From Aristolochia californica (lineage: Eukaryota; Streptophyta; Magnoliopsida; Piperales; Aristolochiaceae), in NCBI GenBank assembly GCA_029961685.1, contig JARWKL010000010.1, forward strand, positions 3,720,001 to 3,784,000: DNA of 64,000 bases, read 5' to 3'. Each line of letters opens with the position of its first letter. Positions within the stretch are counted from its first letter, which is position 1. A program made the translations under genes and the position numbers. The notes under the pieces are model-generated. The model was not told the DNA's origin. It did no database searches and worked only from the letters and a program-made list of their open reading frames with translations. Below are positions 1 through 11,950 of this stretch, piece by piece.

Positions 1-440
1 ATAAACTTGGGATATACCAATAAATACTTATTAACTTCTCTATAGGAGGTTTGGTGGGCTATTTATAAGTTTTCCAAGCCAAACTAACCGTTTTTTGCCT
101 GTTTACAAAAAGTTGAGTTTACATTGATCAATTAGTGTAAAGTAGATGATCGATCAATTGAGTGTAACGACTATTTTTCTGTCAAAATATGTCTTATTGA
201 TCAATGATATGATTGATCAATATCTTCCTGATAGGTATGGCTTTTTATGTTGATCGATCAATGACATAGTATGATCAATCAATTAAATTCCCTCTGGTAG
301 TGCATTACAAGTATGATCGATCAATGACTTTCCTATAATTAATCATACTTTATCTCTATCTGACAAATTTCTGTATGATCGATCAGTCTCAGAGGTTGAT
401 CGATCGATCAATGTGAATTTTCTTTGACTGGACAGTATTG
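1..440 (-). repeat. Inverted partial copy of the TGATCGATCA-palindrome repeat, cut by the window edge
   Basis: Read on the minus strand, this block matches roughly 950-1385 of the next repeat. Shared landmarks are the TATA-type box (TATTTATA at 60-67 on the plus strand), a short A-rich stretch, and the same order of TGATCGATCA and TGATCAATC boxes. It lacks the portion of the family that precedes the palindrome field. It ends where the forward copy begins, so the two form a large imperfect palindrome. It is probably part of a long LTR (inference). Confidence 0.6.
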
Positions 441-441
441 C

Positions 442-1860
442 ATTGACATAGGTTGACTCCTTTATTGATTTTAATGATAACAAAACTTAATAGAGTTGAC
501 AATAAGCAAATCAAGTATTTCAGATACTTCACTTTCAAGAGACATGCATATCAAGGTCTATAGCTTCAAAATGAATAAGCCTACTCAAGACCTCAAGCAT
601 CATTGAAAGACAACTTTGGAAGAAACACCCATAAATAAGAAAACAATACGAAGACTAGAGTTTAAGTGTCATTGATATATATCAAAACTCACTAAAAAAA
701 TGTAAGAAAACTTTCCTAACTCCTCTCTTTAGAGTACAATGTTATAAATGGAACTTTAGGACGTACATAGCATATTCACATGTTTAGAAACATCATACAC
801 ATCTTCTAAAACATGTAAGAACACTAAAATTTAGTCATTCTTATGCTTTAAAAGTCAACTTAATTAAACAAGCACTGGAATGATCGATCATCCAAAAGTG
901 TGTTGGCCAAGCTTATAAAGGATGATCGTTCAACCATAGACAATTGATTGATCATCCAGAACATGGTCATTTCATACGGTAAAACATGATCAATCATCCC
1001 ATATGGTTGATCGATCAATACTAACTAAGCAATAAAAAATTGCATGGAATGATCGATCATCTCACACGATTGATCAATGAGACAAAATCTTGTCAGTCAG
1101 GGACATAAAGTTTAATTGATCAAAGGAAATTCATCGATCGATCATACTTGTAATACCCGAGGGAATTTTGATTGATCGATCACTCCCCAATAATGATAGA
1201 TTAACTTAACTTTTCAGGACCAATGGTAATATATTGATTGATCAGTCCATCGACCAATAAGTCACATCTTGACAAAAAAAAAAAGAGTTGTTACATACGA
1301 TTGATCGATGAATCAAAATACTAACTTTTGCAAATAGGTAAAAAAAAGCTAGTTTGACTTGAAAAAGTTATAAATACCCCAACAAGCCTCACATAGAAAA
1401 GTTAATGAATATTTATTGGCAAATTCACAAGTCTTTATACCCAAAGTCTTGAAATTCTTCTCTAAAGTGCTTTTGAGCGAAAGAAATGAACACAATTGTA
1501 TTTTCGTCATTCTTTCTTTCACCTATCCTTGTATCTCTCATTAGTCAAGCTCACATACATTCTATATTGTGTTGAAAAGAAGTGGAAATTTATTCTATAT
1601 TGTGTTGAAAAGAAGTGGAAATTTGGATCTCTTAAGGAAAATGTATTCTCTAAGTGTTGGGTGTAAGTTTGTCACTTTCTTTGTGTTATAGTTGTAAAAA
1701 GTTTATCTAGAATTTATTCAATCTAAATAGAAAGATCTAGTTAGATCTAGAATCTAACCTATGTATTGAGCTATACGTGACTTAAAGAGAGCCAAAATCT
1801 CTTTATGTAAATTTCAGTTACTAGAGTTTTAAATAATGAAATTTCTCAAACAAAGGTTAT
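442..1860 (+). repeat. Palindrome-bearing LTR-like repeat, copy A
   Basis: First of three forward copies in the window (others near 19080-20535 and 46550-48010). Conserved order: a start block containing 'aatgataacaaaacttaat' near 470; a block with 'caagagacatgcatatcaag'-type sequence; a field of TGATCGATCA, TGATCAATCA and GATCGATC boxes at about 880-1320; a TATAAATA box at 1369-1376; then, about 420 bases on, 'gagagccaaaatct' near 1787. The TATA box with downstream conserved sequence fits U3-R-U5 of a long LTR. No coding domain is visible. A Sirevirus-type copia LTR is the best guess, because that lineage is known for palindromes in its LTRs. No target duplication was identified. Confidence 0.55.
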
Positions 1861-1990
1861 TGATCGATCAATCTCAAAGGTTGATGGATCAATCAACATG
1901 AATTTGTTTTGTTTGGATAGTATTGATCGATCAGTCCAAATGGGTTGATCGATCATACTTTATATCACACATTGGCTATCAATCAATCGA
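1855..1990 (-). repeat. Second inverted fragment of the palindrome repeat
   Basis: The sequence around 1859-1935 resembles 370-437 (same order: TGATCGATCA, 'aggttgat', 'tgaatttt', 'ggacagtattg'-like). It is therefore another minus-orientation piece of the family, joined directly to the end of copy A. This suggests nested or rearranged insertions. Confidence 0.4.
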
Positions 1991-2099
1991 CTTAAGTAGA
2001 TCAACCACACATTATAATGATGTGAGTCTTTCTCTCTATCTAATTAACTTTATTTTTGTAATGAAAAAAATTCATGTAAAAGTGCTTCGTACAAAGAGT

Positions 2100-2700
2100 A
2101 ATAACACTACCTAGGGCATAAAAAGTTTTACATGCATGATAAAAAACTTAGAAATTTGTTAAATTTTACTAAGAGATTAGTTAATGTGAATTTCTTCATG
2201 TATGTCAGACAAGAAGCCAAAGTCCCGGACCGGAAAACAGATCCGAGTGGGCCGGCAGACCGGAAGCTAAGCCTCATGCTCTCTCCTCGCCATCTCTGAT
2301 TGTTTCCAAATCGGTCAGAGACTCAGAGAGAAAGGTGGCAGCAATGGCGGAGGAGACTCCCTACGCTAATCACGCTCCGTCATCAGCGAAGAAAAACCAT
2401 CTCTCCTTTCGACCCCTCGTTGCATCTACGCGAATCCCCACGCCCCCAAGAGCGGAATTGCAGCAGCAGTAGCAGTAGCTGCAGCAGCAGCGAGGAGAGA
2501 GAGATCCGTCCCCTTTTTCTCTGCTGTTAAATATTTTGACAGAGGCAATATGCCTATCAATCAAACCAGGCCGACAAACCAGGCGCCGTACGCAAGAAAT
2601 CAGAAAAACAAAGCCGTCGTAACCTCTCCGTTTTCACACTTTCTGGGTTCCTCCCGTGACAAGACGCCAATCTCATCCTGACCGTCCAAATGAATGACCA
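2100..2700 (+). other. Unassigned GC-richer segment with a short CAG-rich ORF
   Basis: After the repeat block the base composition shifts. A short open frame starts at 2344 in a reasonable context (gcagcaATGGCGG) and stops at 2472 after CAG codons (42 residues). CAG/AGC triplet runs lie at 2459-2492. It looks like a leader plus truncated first exon, but I do not recognise the peptide and see no following exon. It may be a gene fragment or chance. Confidence 0.2.
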
Positions 2701-4117
2701 TCATAATTTATCATTAGACGTACCTAAATTCCCTCCTGATCGAAGGTCGAGAATCATTAATCTTGTTTCCCCATAATTGGGTTTTTGCTTGGTTGGGGAC
2801 AAAGCAAAAAGTGGAAAAGCGTTTCCACTCTCGTGGGTTTTTCGTTACTTTAGAATTTGAAAGTAAATTTAAGAAAAGAAACCGCTTTCTGGAAAATTTG
2901 AACGAGGAAGGATGGATGGATGGATGGATGCCTTCCGGTCTTTGGTGGGTAAAATGATTAAAAGGCCTAAACCACCACTTTACCCCTAATCTCATCATGA
3001 CCCCAGACGACGCCGCTTTTCCATTTTCCCACTTTTCTGACCAATTCAAATTCAAATTTAATTAATTAATTTTTTAATTCATATTAATTATTTATTTATC
3101 AATTTTATTTCCGATCTCCTGATGGCGACGTTTCTCCTCCCTTCAGTCCTATCATGGCAATAATATCACTTGAAAGGGGTGTTTTCGGAATGTTTGTAAA
3201 AAGTGTTTTTAAATGCTTTTGAGAAGTGGTGGGCCCATCGTAGAAGAAGCTACAGGCGCGGGACCCACCCTGCCGAGGGTTCCTCCTCGTGTTTGATGGA
3301 ATTATTGCCCTCGCGTGTTCCACCGATCTTCGGCGTCGCTTTTATGACACGCATGGTGCGTGTAGCGTACACCTCTTACCTATCTCCGCTGGGTCCGGGT
3401 TCACCGGCGGTTCCTAGTTTTAATTCTGTCGTGGCTCCTTCCAAGTTGTACATGGGACCGAACCGGTTCGAGACGAAAATTTAAAGTTTGATTTGAAAGG
3501 GCAAGGCGCCGATAACGGGAAGAGAGAGAAAGCAGATAAAGCGTAAGCACAATAATTACGGCCACCATAATAAATAAAAAGGGTTCTCTCTCCTTCTCCT
3601 CACTCATCTCCCTTCCTCTGCATTAAAGCATTCCTGAGAAAAATCTCTTCAGAACTCGAAAGCTTCTCCGATTTAGAACTAAGAAGCACCCAGAAGGAAA
3701 TTTGGAAAAAAGAAAAAACGGTGTTCTAGACTCTGAGACAGACAAACATGGAATAGAGACAGAAGGAGGTGGCTGTTCGCCTGTCTGTCACTTGCTTTTC
3801 CAGCGTTTTTCTTTCCTTTTTTTTTTTTTTTTTTATTTCATCTCGACATATACTGTCATTGAGACACTCGTTTGGTTCCCTTTATGACTTTCTTTGGTTC
3901 TTTAGAGTGAGTCTGTGTCTGTCTTCTTCTTCCATTTTGGGTTGCTTCCACATTCCCAGTTTCAATTTCTGTTTTATAGGTAGGCCACAGTGGATTAACC
4001 AGTTCTTTAAGTTTTGTGTCTTGTGGTTGAGGGTGAGTCTGGTGGACTGATTTCCACTACATTGTCTTCCAAATCTCCCGTTCGTGTATCTTCGAGAAGT
4101 TGCAACCGTAATTTGCC
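2700..4117 (+). promoter_or_regulatory. Upstream region and probable leader of the patellin gene
   Basis: No coding gene is recognised here. It contains a (GATG)n microsatellite at about 2912-2931, an AT-rich patch at 3050-3100, and a T-run at about 3817-3834 inside a CT-rich stretch typical of plant 5' leaders. The transcription start cannot be fixed from sequence; the leader probably begins after about 3500 and may contain an intron. Confidence 0.35.
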
Positions 4118-5889
4118 ATGGAAACTGCTACTCCTCTTCCTCTTCCTCTCCCTACCCAGGGTCCGACACACCCGCAAGAATCTCCAAAGCGCTCTAGGAA
4201 GAGCCTTGTGAGCTCCTTAATGGAAGCGGCTACTCTGCGTTCGCCTTCCTTCAGAGAGGACTCCTATTTTGTTTCTCAACTCAAGTCCTCGGAGAAGAAA
4301 GCCCTGCAAGATTTCAAAAACATTCTGGCTTCTGCTTCTTTGACTTCTGACTCAATATGGGGTATTTCCCTTCTAAGTGGAGATGAGCGCGCTGACGTGA
4401 TCCTTCTCAAATTCCTCCGTGCAAGAGATTTCAGAGTCTCGGATGCTTTCTCGATGCTTCAGAAATGTCTGCAGTGGAGGAAGGACTTCAAAGCCGATGA
4501 GATTATAGACGAGGATTTGGGGTTCAAAGAACTTGAAGGCGTGGTGGCTTACATGCACGGATACGACAGAGAAGGTCATCCCGTCTGCTACAATGCTTAT
4601 GGAGTGTTCAAAGATAGAGAAATGTATGACAGAACCTTCGGTGATGAAGAAAAACTGAAGAAGTTTTTGAGGTGGAGAGTTCAAGTGCTCGAGAGGGGAA
4701 TTAACCTCTTGCATTTTAAGCCAGGTGGTGTTAATTCCATCATACAAGTGACGGATTTGAAGGATATGCCCAAGAGGGAGCTGAGGGTGGCTTCAAATCA
4801 GATTTTGTCTCTCTTTCAGGATAATTACCCCGAGCTGGTTGCTAGAAAGGTGCTTAAAAACTCTCATAAATGAGTGTTTAACGTAATTTAAATCGAATCA
4901 TTGTTATCACTTCGATTGTCTGTTTTACTGGATGCAGGTTTTTATCAATGTTCCCTGGTATTTCAGTATGCTTTACTCGATGTTCAGTCCTTTCCTTACA
5001 CAAAGGACCAAGAGCAAGTTTGTGATTGCAAGAGGAGGAAATGTTTCTGAAACCCTCTACAGGTATGTTCTTTTCTATGTCTGTCTCAGTTTTGATTCAA
5101 AACTCCTGGCGTTATTGAAACATTAACTGGTTTGAAAGTGTATTCTGACTTTACTTGCTCCTTGATTTTCTATTTTTTTTGGGGAGGGGGGGAATCGAGT
5201 TCCTTTCTTTTCCCAAGTTCATCGATTGGTGGGTTGATTCAAAATTTTGTCTATGGGTCTTTGATTCCCTGGCCGTTCCTCTCGTTAATTTGGAATCTTT
5301 TTGAGTTTTGAACTTATAGAAGCTGTCAACTGGGTTTGTCTATATCTATTTGGTTTTTCTTGTGTCGGTGGCTAATTTGGTTGAACGGGCTGTAGGTTTA
5401 TAAGGCCGGAGAATGTGCCTGTCCAGTACGGTGGCCTTAGCGGTCCCGATGATCTGCAGACGGGGACGCCGAAGCCCGCTTCTGAATTCACTGTCAAAGG
5501 AGGGGAAAAAGTTAACCTTGAAATTGACGGCATTGAGGTAATCCATTCGAGCTCCATCCATGTAAATTTGGTCCCTTTCGTGTTTGAATTAAAGGTAATT
5601 GTGGTTTATAAAATGTTTGGATCAGGCCGGCGCTACAATTACATGGGACATAGTCGTCGGTGGCTGGGACTTGGATTACAGCGCGGAGTTCATCCCAATT
5701 GCCCAAGGGAGCTACACGATGGCCATCGAGAAAAGCCGCCGAGTTCCCCCCAGTGAAGTCCCAATTCACAACTCCTTCACTGCAAGAGAAGCTGGGAAAA
5801 TGGTGCTCTCCATCGACAACACCTCCTCCCGGAAAAGGAAGGTTGCAGCTTACAGATACTTTGTGCGCAAACCCACTGCAGTTAACTAG
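4118..5889 (+). CDS. PATL6: Patellin-6-like Sec14/CRAL-TRIO and GOLD domain protein
   Basis: Four exons with matching phases: 4118-4849, 4938-5062, 5396-5537 and 5626-5889, each bounded by GT..AG; predicted 420 residues. A short N-terminus (about 55 residues, without the long acidic region of PATL1/2) is followed by a CRAL-TRIO N-terminal helix region (about 92-130), a Sec14 lipid-binding domain (about 138-295, including FINVPWYFS at the exon 1/2 join) and a GOLD beta-sandwich (about 315-415, with TWDIVVGGWDLDY). Patellins bind phosphoinositides and act at membranes in vesicle trafficking, cell-plate formation and auxin-carrier positioning (family knowledge). Length and the short N-terminus fit the PATL6 branch. 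The start at 4118 is the first in-frame ATG and gives a normal family N-terminus. Family assignment is firm; the paralogue number is less so. Confidence 0.93.
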
Positions 5890-6790
5890 ATGTTAGTCAG
5901 GCACTTGTTTCTGCTTCTACCAAAGCTTTACTTTCTGCAATGCTTGGGGATCCTAATCATCCTGTGTTATATATAAAGAAAGTTACTTAGACGATGTTTT
6001 ATCTTATATAAGCAGAGCTGTTAGATAGAGAAAAGGAATGCCTATCTTTTGTTCTTTTGTGGGATTGAAAGTCCAATAAATTATGTGAAAGATCGGAGAT
6101 ATGTTGACTGGTTTTCGTTGTTTTTGTTTTTGGGTTGTTGTGAAAGGAAAAGAAGATGAAGATTGGTCCCCAGAGTTTCAGGGTGATTGCTTCTTTTGAG
6201 ATGTTCTTTCTCGGCCTTTTCAGGGTAAAAAGGGTCACGGGTTTAGATGTCTCTTTGTTGAAGGAGGAAACCTTAAAGTTTGACGAAAGACAGGGTAGGT
6301 TTTCTATTGTCGTCTCTTCTTTCAGGTTTTTTGCTTTTTCAAAAGGAGTGCCGGAGCAACTTTGTGGAGGTGGTGGGTGAGTATGTTTCGGGACCTACCT
6401 GTAAAGTGCCCTTAGAATGCTGAAATTTACTCACCTTTACTCCGAAGAAAGACCTGTTTTCTAATCCGTTCTTCCCAGTTCTCTGAACTGAACTTGAGCT
6501 CTGTGGTATCGGCGGACGGTCATCTTTCATTTCAGTGGCTTTCAGTAGGAAATGTCGTAAGCTACACGCTGGATCTTACGCGGAAGTTTCTAATTTATCC
6601 TAGAAAAGAAATTGAGATTAAGGGTATGAATTCTGGGAGTTTTTATCTTGCTGCGATGGGCGACAGAGCAGACGCTTGATGAGTCGCCAAAAGCAAAGAG
6701 GGACCAAGAAAGGTCATTATTCGGATGGAATCGAGGAAAGAGTAACGTGAAAGAGAGGAAATGTTCCACCAACTTGATGGTCTACGCCCA
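5890..6790. other. 3' flank of the patellin gene, no gene recognised
   Basis: The first few hundred bases are probably 3' untranslated sequence (T-rich, with AATAAATT-type signals near 6076). The rest has only short chance ORFs and no similarity I recognise, up to the gypsy relic. Confidence 0.4.
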
Positions 6791-7880
6791 TGGATGAAGG
6801 CACAAGCTTGAGCAAATCGGAGAAGACGATCGCTTAATGCCCCAAATGAGTATTCGCAATTAAGATTTTAAAATACAAGCATAAAAAAAGCTCAATCATA
6901 CAAGGAATTTGAATATTTGAACCAGAAATATGAGAACAAGGAGAAATTAATATTTGAAGAAAAGAAGATCATGCTACAAGAAATAGCAAATAGTAAAAAC
7001 AATGCTAACAACCCCTTTTCAAGTGCAATTGAACATCAATTCACAATCTTACCAAAGAATTACTAAGCCCACAACCTGTATATAAGATATTTACTAGTCC
7101 ACTATGGCCACAATCACAAGATAGATTTTGTGAATGATTTATATTAGCATATCAGAACTAAAATTGAAGTCTACAACACCATCGGTAAGACCTAAATGTG
7201 AATTGCTTTATCTTGATGTGTTGCTAAATGACAGCAATGTGAAGGTCATAATTGATACTAGAGAAACCCACAATTTCATTTCAGAGGAAGAGGCGAGGTG
7301 ACTACATTGAAGGTGGGAACGAAATGATAGTTGTATAAAAGCAATCAATTTTGAAGCCAAAGCAGAGCTTGGAATGGTTAGCACACCCAAGTCACCATTG
7401 GAAAGTGGTTAACCCTTCTTGACTTTACAGTAGTACATACGGGTGATTTCAATGTAATTTTGGTTATAGATTTCCTTTGTACCTTATATAATAACCGAAG
7501 TAGGAGAATATGTAACAGATAAAGTTGTTATGCTTTCAACCCTACAACTTAAGAAAGATCTTAGGTGTGAAGAATCCAATTTTTTTCTTTGGTAGGAGAC
7601 AAACAATAGATTGATGGTCAACACATGCCAATCGAGGTGGAAAAACTCATAAAAGAGTTCCAAGAATTGATTTTGGAGGAGTTGCCAAAGAGATTACCTC
7701 CAAGGTGCAAGGTAGATCATATGATCGAACTCATGCAGAGTGCCAAACTACCAACCATGCCACCATATTGCATTGCTTCAAAGGAGTTTGAAGAACATCA
7801 CAAGCAACTCGAGGAAGTGGATGAAGACGGATTCATCCCTCCCAAAGCTTCATTTGCAAAACCAATGATGTAGTTTTCCA
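6790..7880 (+). mobile_element. Decayed Ty3/gypsy retrotransposon fragment (protease to reverse transcriptase start)
   Basis: Around 7225-7290 the translation reads like a gypsy protease (IIDTRETHNFIS, in place of the usual D-S-G-A-T-H-N-F). A D-F-x-V-I-L-x-I-D-F-L stretch follows near 7445-7480. At 7625-7873 an open frame reads ELPKRLPPRCKVDHMIEL and then GFIPPKASFAKP, the signature entry of gypsy reverse transcriptase (ELPxxLPPxRxxDHxIxL). The catalytic YxDD region is absent and frames are broken, so it is dead. No LTRs were found. Confidence 0.7.
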
Positions 7881-8203
7881 AAATTGAGACGTTCATGGTC
7901 GTGCTGTGTAAAAGTACAGTAAATTTACTCCCAGACAAGGGCCGAAAGGTTAAGGCTGCTTCCAGTTTTGAGTACAGAACCAAATCAAGAAATTCTACTC
8001 CTGCAAAAATGGGAGAAAATTGACCTGTTCGCTAGGACCAACTAACCAAAACAGCCCCTCGTTCATGTAAAAGGCTAAGACCATGTGTTAGTCCAGAGTT
8101 AACTTGCCACCACAAGGGCCAAGAACAACCAGTTATCCAAAACATTTCTAAGCAAACTGGGATCACTATCTCAATACCCACTTGAAATACTCAACGTCAG
8201 ATT

Positions 8204-11192
8204 TCAAGATACTGTAAGAGGAATAGGCTTCACAGCACTCTGAATCCGTCTAAACGCTATCTTCACCCTTTCCTTCAGAGCCTCATTTTCACACTCAATT
8301 TCCCCACTCTTACCATCTACATGTGCCACATTTCCATCAACTGTCACAACCAACTTGCCTTCCTCTCCCATCTTTACATCACCAAACAGCGAAACCAGTA
8401 AGGCATAAACCACCTTGTCTGCTGTTTTCCCCATTTCCTCTTCAGTCTTGGTCTCTGTCACAGTCACCTTTGGACCATCACGGCTGATGTTAAGAATAAC
8501 AGCAACAACTGAGTCAGAAACCATGTCACTTACTGGGTCTGAACTCCACTGTAATGACAAATATTTCTCGGACTCTTGCTTTACTATTACCCTCTCATGC
8601 ACAACTAAGGTGGGAACCTCAGGTGGTGGATCCTCTGTTGCCTCAACACTCTCATAGATCTGCTTTAGCCGGTGCTTGATCACACTGAAGGCCCCAGAAT
8701 AAGGGACAGAAATTCTTTGAGTGATGTTTGCTGTTGATAGCTGTGAGAATACATGCAGATCGTCTGGGGCCATAATCTGATAAGTGAAACCCTTTTTCAC
8801 AAGAAGCCCACTAACCATTTCACCTGGCTCTGGTGTTTTTTCTGCTAATCTGCCAATTGTTTTGGCCATCTTTTCAGAGTTGAAGTACATCTCAACTGAC
8901 TGGCAATTCTTGGGTGTCAATATTTTCACATTTTTATCAGCAAACTGGGTGATGAGTTTCTGTTGGAGCCTAGCCATTTGATTGGCTTCCCCGTGCACCA
9001 GAATTATATTTGGAGGCATCAATTCCTTCAGAAATGTACTTGTCTGGGCAAAATCAGCGTGGGCTGAAAAGGAAATGTAATGGACTTGCATGTTTAGGGG
9101 TGCAGTTAGACCATTCATGAGAGTAACTTCCTTCGGTTCATTTATAATGGTTTTGGCTAATGTCCCTTCCACCACATACCCAGGTATCACACAAGCATTC
9201 TTCTTATCTGAGCACCACTTGTCAAATAGCTGCCTTGAGAGTCCACTTTGAAGACCGCTGGGACTAGCCATCACCACCGATGGACCCACATCGTCGAAAT
9301 TCTCAATACTTTTCAACGGGGAAATATGCTTGAAATCAAAGGGGTTTGAGTTAGCAAATTGGTTGCGGATCCTATCATTCATGGCATTGATATAGGTCTG
9401 ATAGACAGCTATGCATCTCTTGGCAAGAGGAGAAGCATAGTAAATGGGGATATTGTGGAGCTCAGGGTGATTTGACCAATACTCATCTAAAATGAGGAGA
9501 AGCTCTTGGGCTCGCCCAAGGGCAAAGGCTGGTATAAGAACACGACCTCCTTGAGAAATAATGGAGTGGATCACATCAGTAAACCGTTTCTCGCGGACAA
9601 GCCTTGGTTGGTGGAGCTGGACTCCATAGGTGGACTCAATTATGCAGATATCAGGAGAGAACTGTGGGATCTCAGCAGCACGAAGATGGCGATCTTCTTC
9701 ACGTGAGTAATCTCCAGTGTACAGCACACGCACACCAGCAATGTCAACCATGAACATGGCCGCACCAAGCACATGCCCAGCAGTGTAACACCAGAAGCGA
9801 ATTCCATTTACTTCTTGAGTCTGATGGTAATCGATAACCTGCTGACACAAGAATGAGTTATTCCGGATTTTGAAACTGCTAAATATGCATGTAATGGATC
9901 ACTTTTTTTCCAAAAGAAAAAACAGTTGATGGGTTTAAAACATATTAGGGACAGCAGTCTCATATGAAGAGAACCCTTGTGGTACTATCTGGTGTGGCAA
10001 GAGAAGGAAGATAAGAAGGAAAGCATAAGAGAATTTAACATCCAATCACATTCCAACAAGTGGCAATAAGAGAATCATCTGTATGCAGTTTCATTTTTTA
10101 AACCATTCAGACCACCTTTTCTCCTGAAATGTCTGAAAGGTTAGTTTTCGAAGTAATTCCACAGAACAAACGATGATTTGTGCTTCTACTCTATAAAAGG
10201 CATATTTTCAAATAGCAGACTTTAACCTGTTAATCCTATCACAGTACACGAGAGGATGAAAAATAAATGCCCACACTGCTGTAGGTCAAGAACCTAAATA
10301 GAAGAATATACCTCAATCTTTTCCATGGAGCGCAGAATATCTTGTTCATCGAACAGCATATCCTCAACTGAAACTTTACTCACTTTCACATAATCTGACA
10401 GAAGGAGTCTGTAGATAGCTTTTGTTGCATGGGTCATAAAAACCCGGCCTCTGAATGTGGTCTGATAGCAGCAGAACAGGCAAATTTAATCTATACCAGC
10501 AGCATGTAAAATGTGAAAAGATTTGCTTACAAGGATTTACCTTCTCCAGGAAATATGGCAATGATGCAGCATGATCAAGGTGAAAGCTGAAAATATTCCA
10601 GAGACAGGATCAGAGCCAAATCTAGGATAAAGTACCTAGTAAAAAGGAGACTTACAAAAATCATAGAAATTTGATTTGAGCAGGACAACACTTATTAAGT
10701 ATTCAGCCTAAATGGCATGGAGCAGTGAGGAACCACCATTACGGTAACGAGATATTGTGAAAAATAAATACACGTCGCGCCCTGCCCATAGAAAGAGTAT
10801 CCCGGAAGCAATATCAAATAATAGTTGATAATAGTTATACATACTGAGTAACCAGAAGCACATCAATGGTGGATGGATCAATTTCATCAAAGTAAGGCAA
10901 AGCCGCCATTCCCGAGTAAGCCGGATGTATTCCGCAATCAAACTGCGAAAAGTAATATACCAAGAAAAGTTAAAAGAAACCTGTTGATTCAAAAGATCAA
11001 ACCATTCAATACAGCTAAAAACGTTCACGAGGTAGAACATACCAAAACGATTTTGCCTTTATAAGACATGTAAACACATGACCTGCCCACTTCATTTCCT
11101 GCACCTAACGGAGTGATTATAAGTTGATCTCCTTCTCTCGACGCCGTCGACTCTCGTCTTTTCAGCATTGGGGCCGGGCCTGTCGATGCCAT
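8204..11192 (-). CDS. CPSF73-I: Cleavage and polyadenylation specificity factor 73-I (3'-end endonuclease)
   Basis: Minus strand; coding exons in order 11192-11043, 10942-10845, 10586-10541, 10461-10312 and 9838-8204, all GT-AG and in phase; 692 residues, close to the usual size of plant CPSF73-I. It is the metallo-beta-lactamase/beta-CASP nuclease that cuts pre-mRNA before polyadenylation, within the nuclear CPSF complex (family knowledge). Visible active-site residues: D-C-G after the first exon join; HFHLDH at residues 83-88, whose first His codon is split by intron 2; His170 in GHVLG; Asp191 in TGDYS; Glu217 in ESTYG; and the later SFSAHADF and LVHGE histidines of the beta-CASP part. The C-terminal about 200 residues form the CPSF73-100 partner-binding region. 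All expected metal ligands are present. The last exon carries 544 residues without interruption. Confidence 0.96.
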
Positions 11193-11950
11193 ATTTCCAA
11201 AGGCGAGAAATTGCTTTCTCCGACTAAATGCAGAAAAAAATTCAAATAGCTGCCCAGCGTACACGCTTTGAGCTACTGAAAGTAGAAATCTGAGATGAAC
11301 CCGAAATTAAAATGCACATCAGCATACATACACTAAAACCTAGAGAAAAAATAAGAGAAGAAACATGCAGAACCTCAGACAATTAGCGGATATAAATGAA
11401 ACTCACAGAATATTATAAACGAGGAATGCAAATTTAATTTGAAATCGTGACGCTCATGTGAATGCCCTTGCGGCGGAAAATAAACCCTAAACACCCAAGG
11501 AGTATGGAGTGAGAAACTTTCCTGCTGCGACTAGCAAACTGAGTGAGATAGCTTGACGTGAGAAGAAGCAGCTTCACCTTTTCCGTAACGAGTAACCAGC
11601 TTCGACTCGTTGCAACTTTCACCAACGCGTCCGATTGAGAACGGGGATCGATCAAAGGAGGTGTCTTTTAATAGGTTGTTTGATTTTTATCATTTATTAA
11701 TACAATAAAGACGGAATAAAAATTCTCACTCAATTAGGAGGTGTCAATTGATGGCACAACCTCTACTCCTACAATAGTTGCAAAGGACACATTTGATGTT
11801 ATTACTCATGTTTCCTTGGTTTCTAAACCATGTAGGATCATTCTTTGTCGCATTCTATACATTTTCTCATCATTGGACACTCTCTGATCCTTGGGGTATG
11901 TTGAAGTTGCTCCTCGGCTTCCAAAGGTACTTGATAGTATTTCTTTTAGT
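11193..11950 (-). promoter_or_regulatory. 5' leader and promoter of CPSF73-I with a telo-box
   Basis: No coding gene. On the plus strand AAACCCTAA lies at 11482-11490, a telo-box of the sort found in promoters and leaders of plant growth and RNA-processing genes (established association). A T-rich tract ending in AG just before the ATG (minus strand, near 11215) could be the acceptor of a 5' leader intron. The transcription start is probably near 11600-11660 (inference). Confidence 0.35.

Noticed and set aside
1..1350. TGATCGATCA boxes considered as a CRISPR-like array or satellite
   Set aside because: Spacing is irregular, units are only about 10 bases, and the boxes recur in the same context upstream of a TATA box in dispersed copies. 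This is a plant LTR-like repeat.
4373..4747. 124-codon minus-strand frame across patellin exon 1
   Set aside because: Shadow of the CRAL-TRIO coding exon; no domain or splice support.
11482..11490. AAACCCTAA considered as telomeric repeat
   Set aside because: A single copy in a gene leader; a telo-box regulatory motif is the ordinary explanation.
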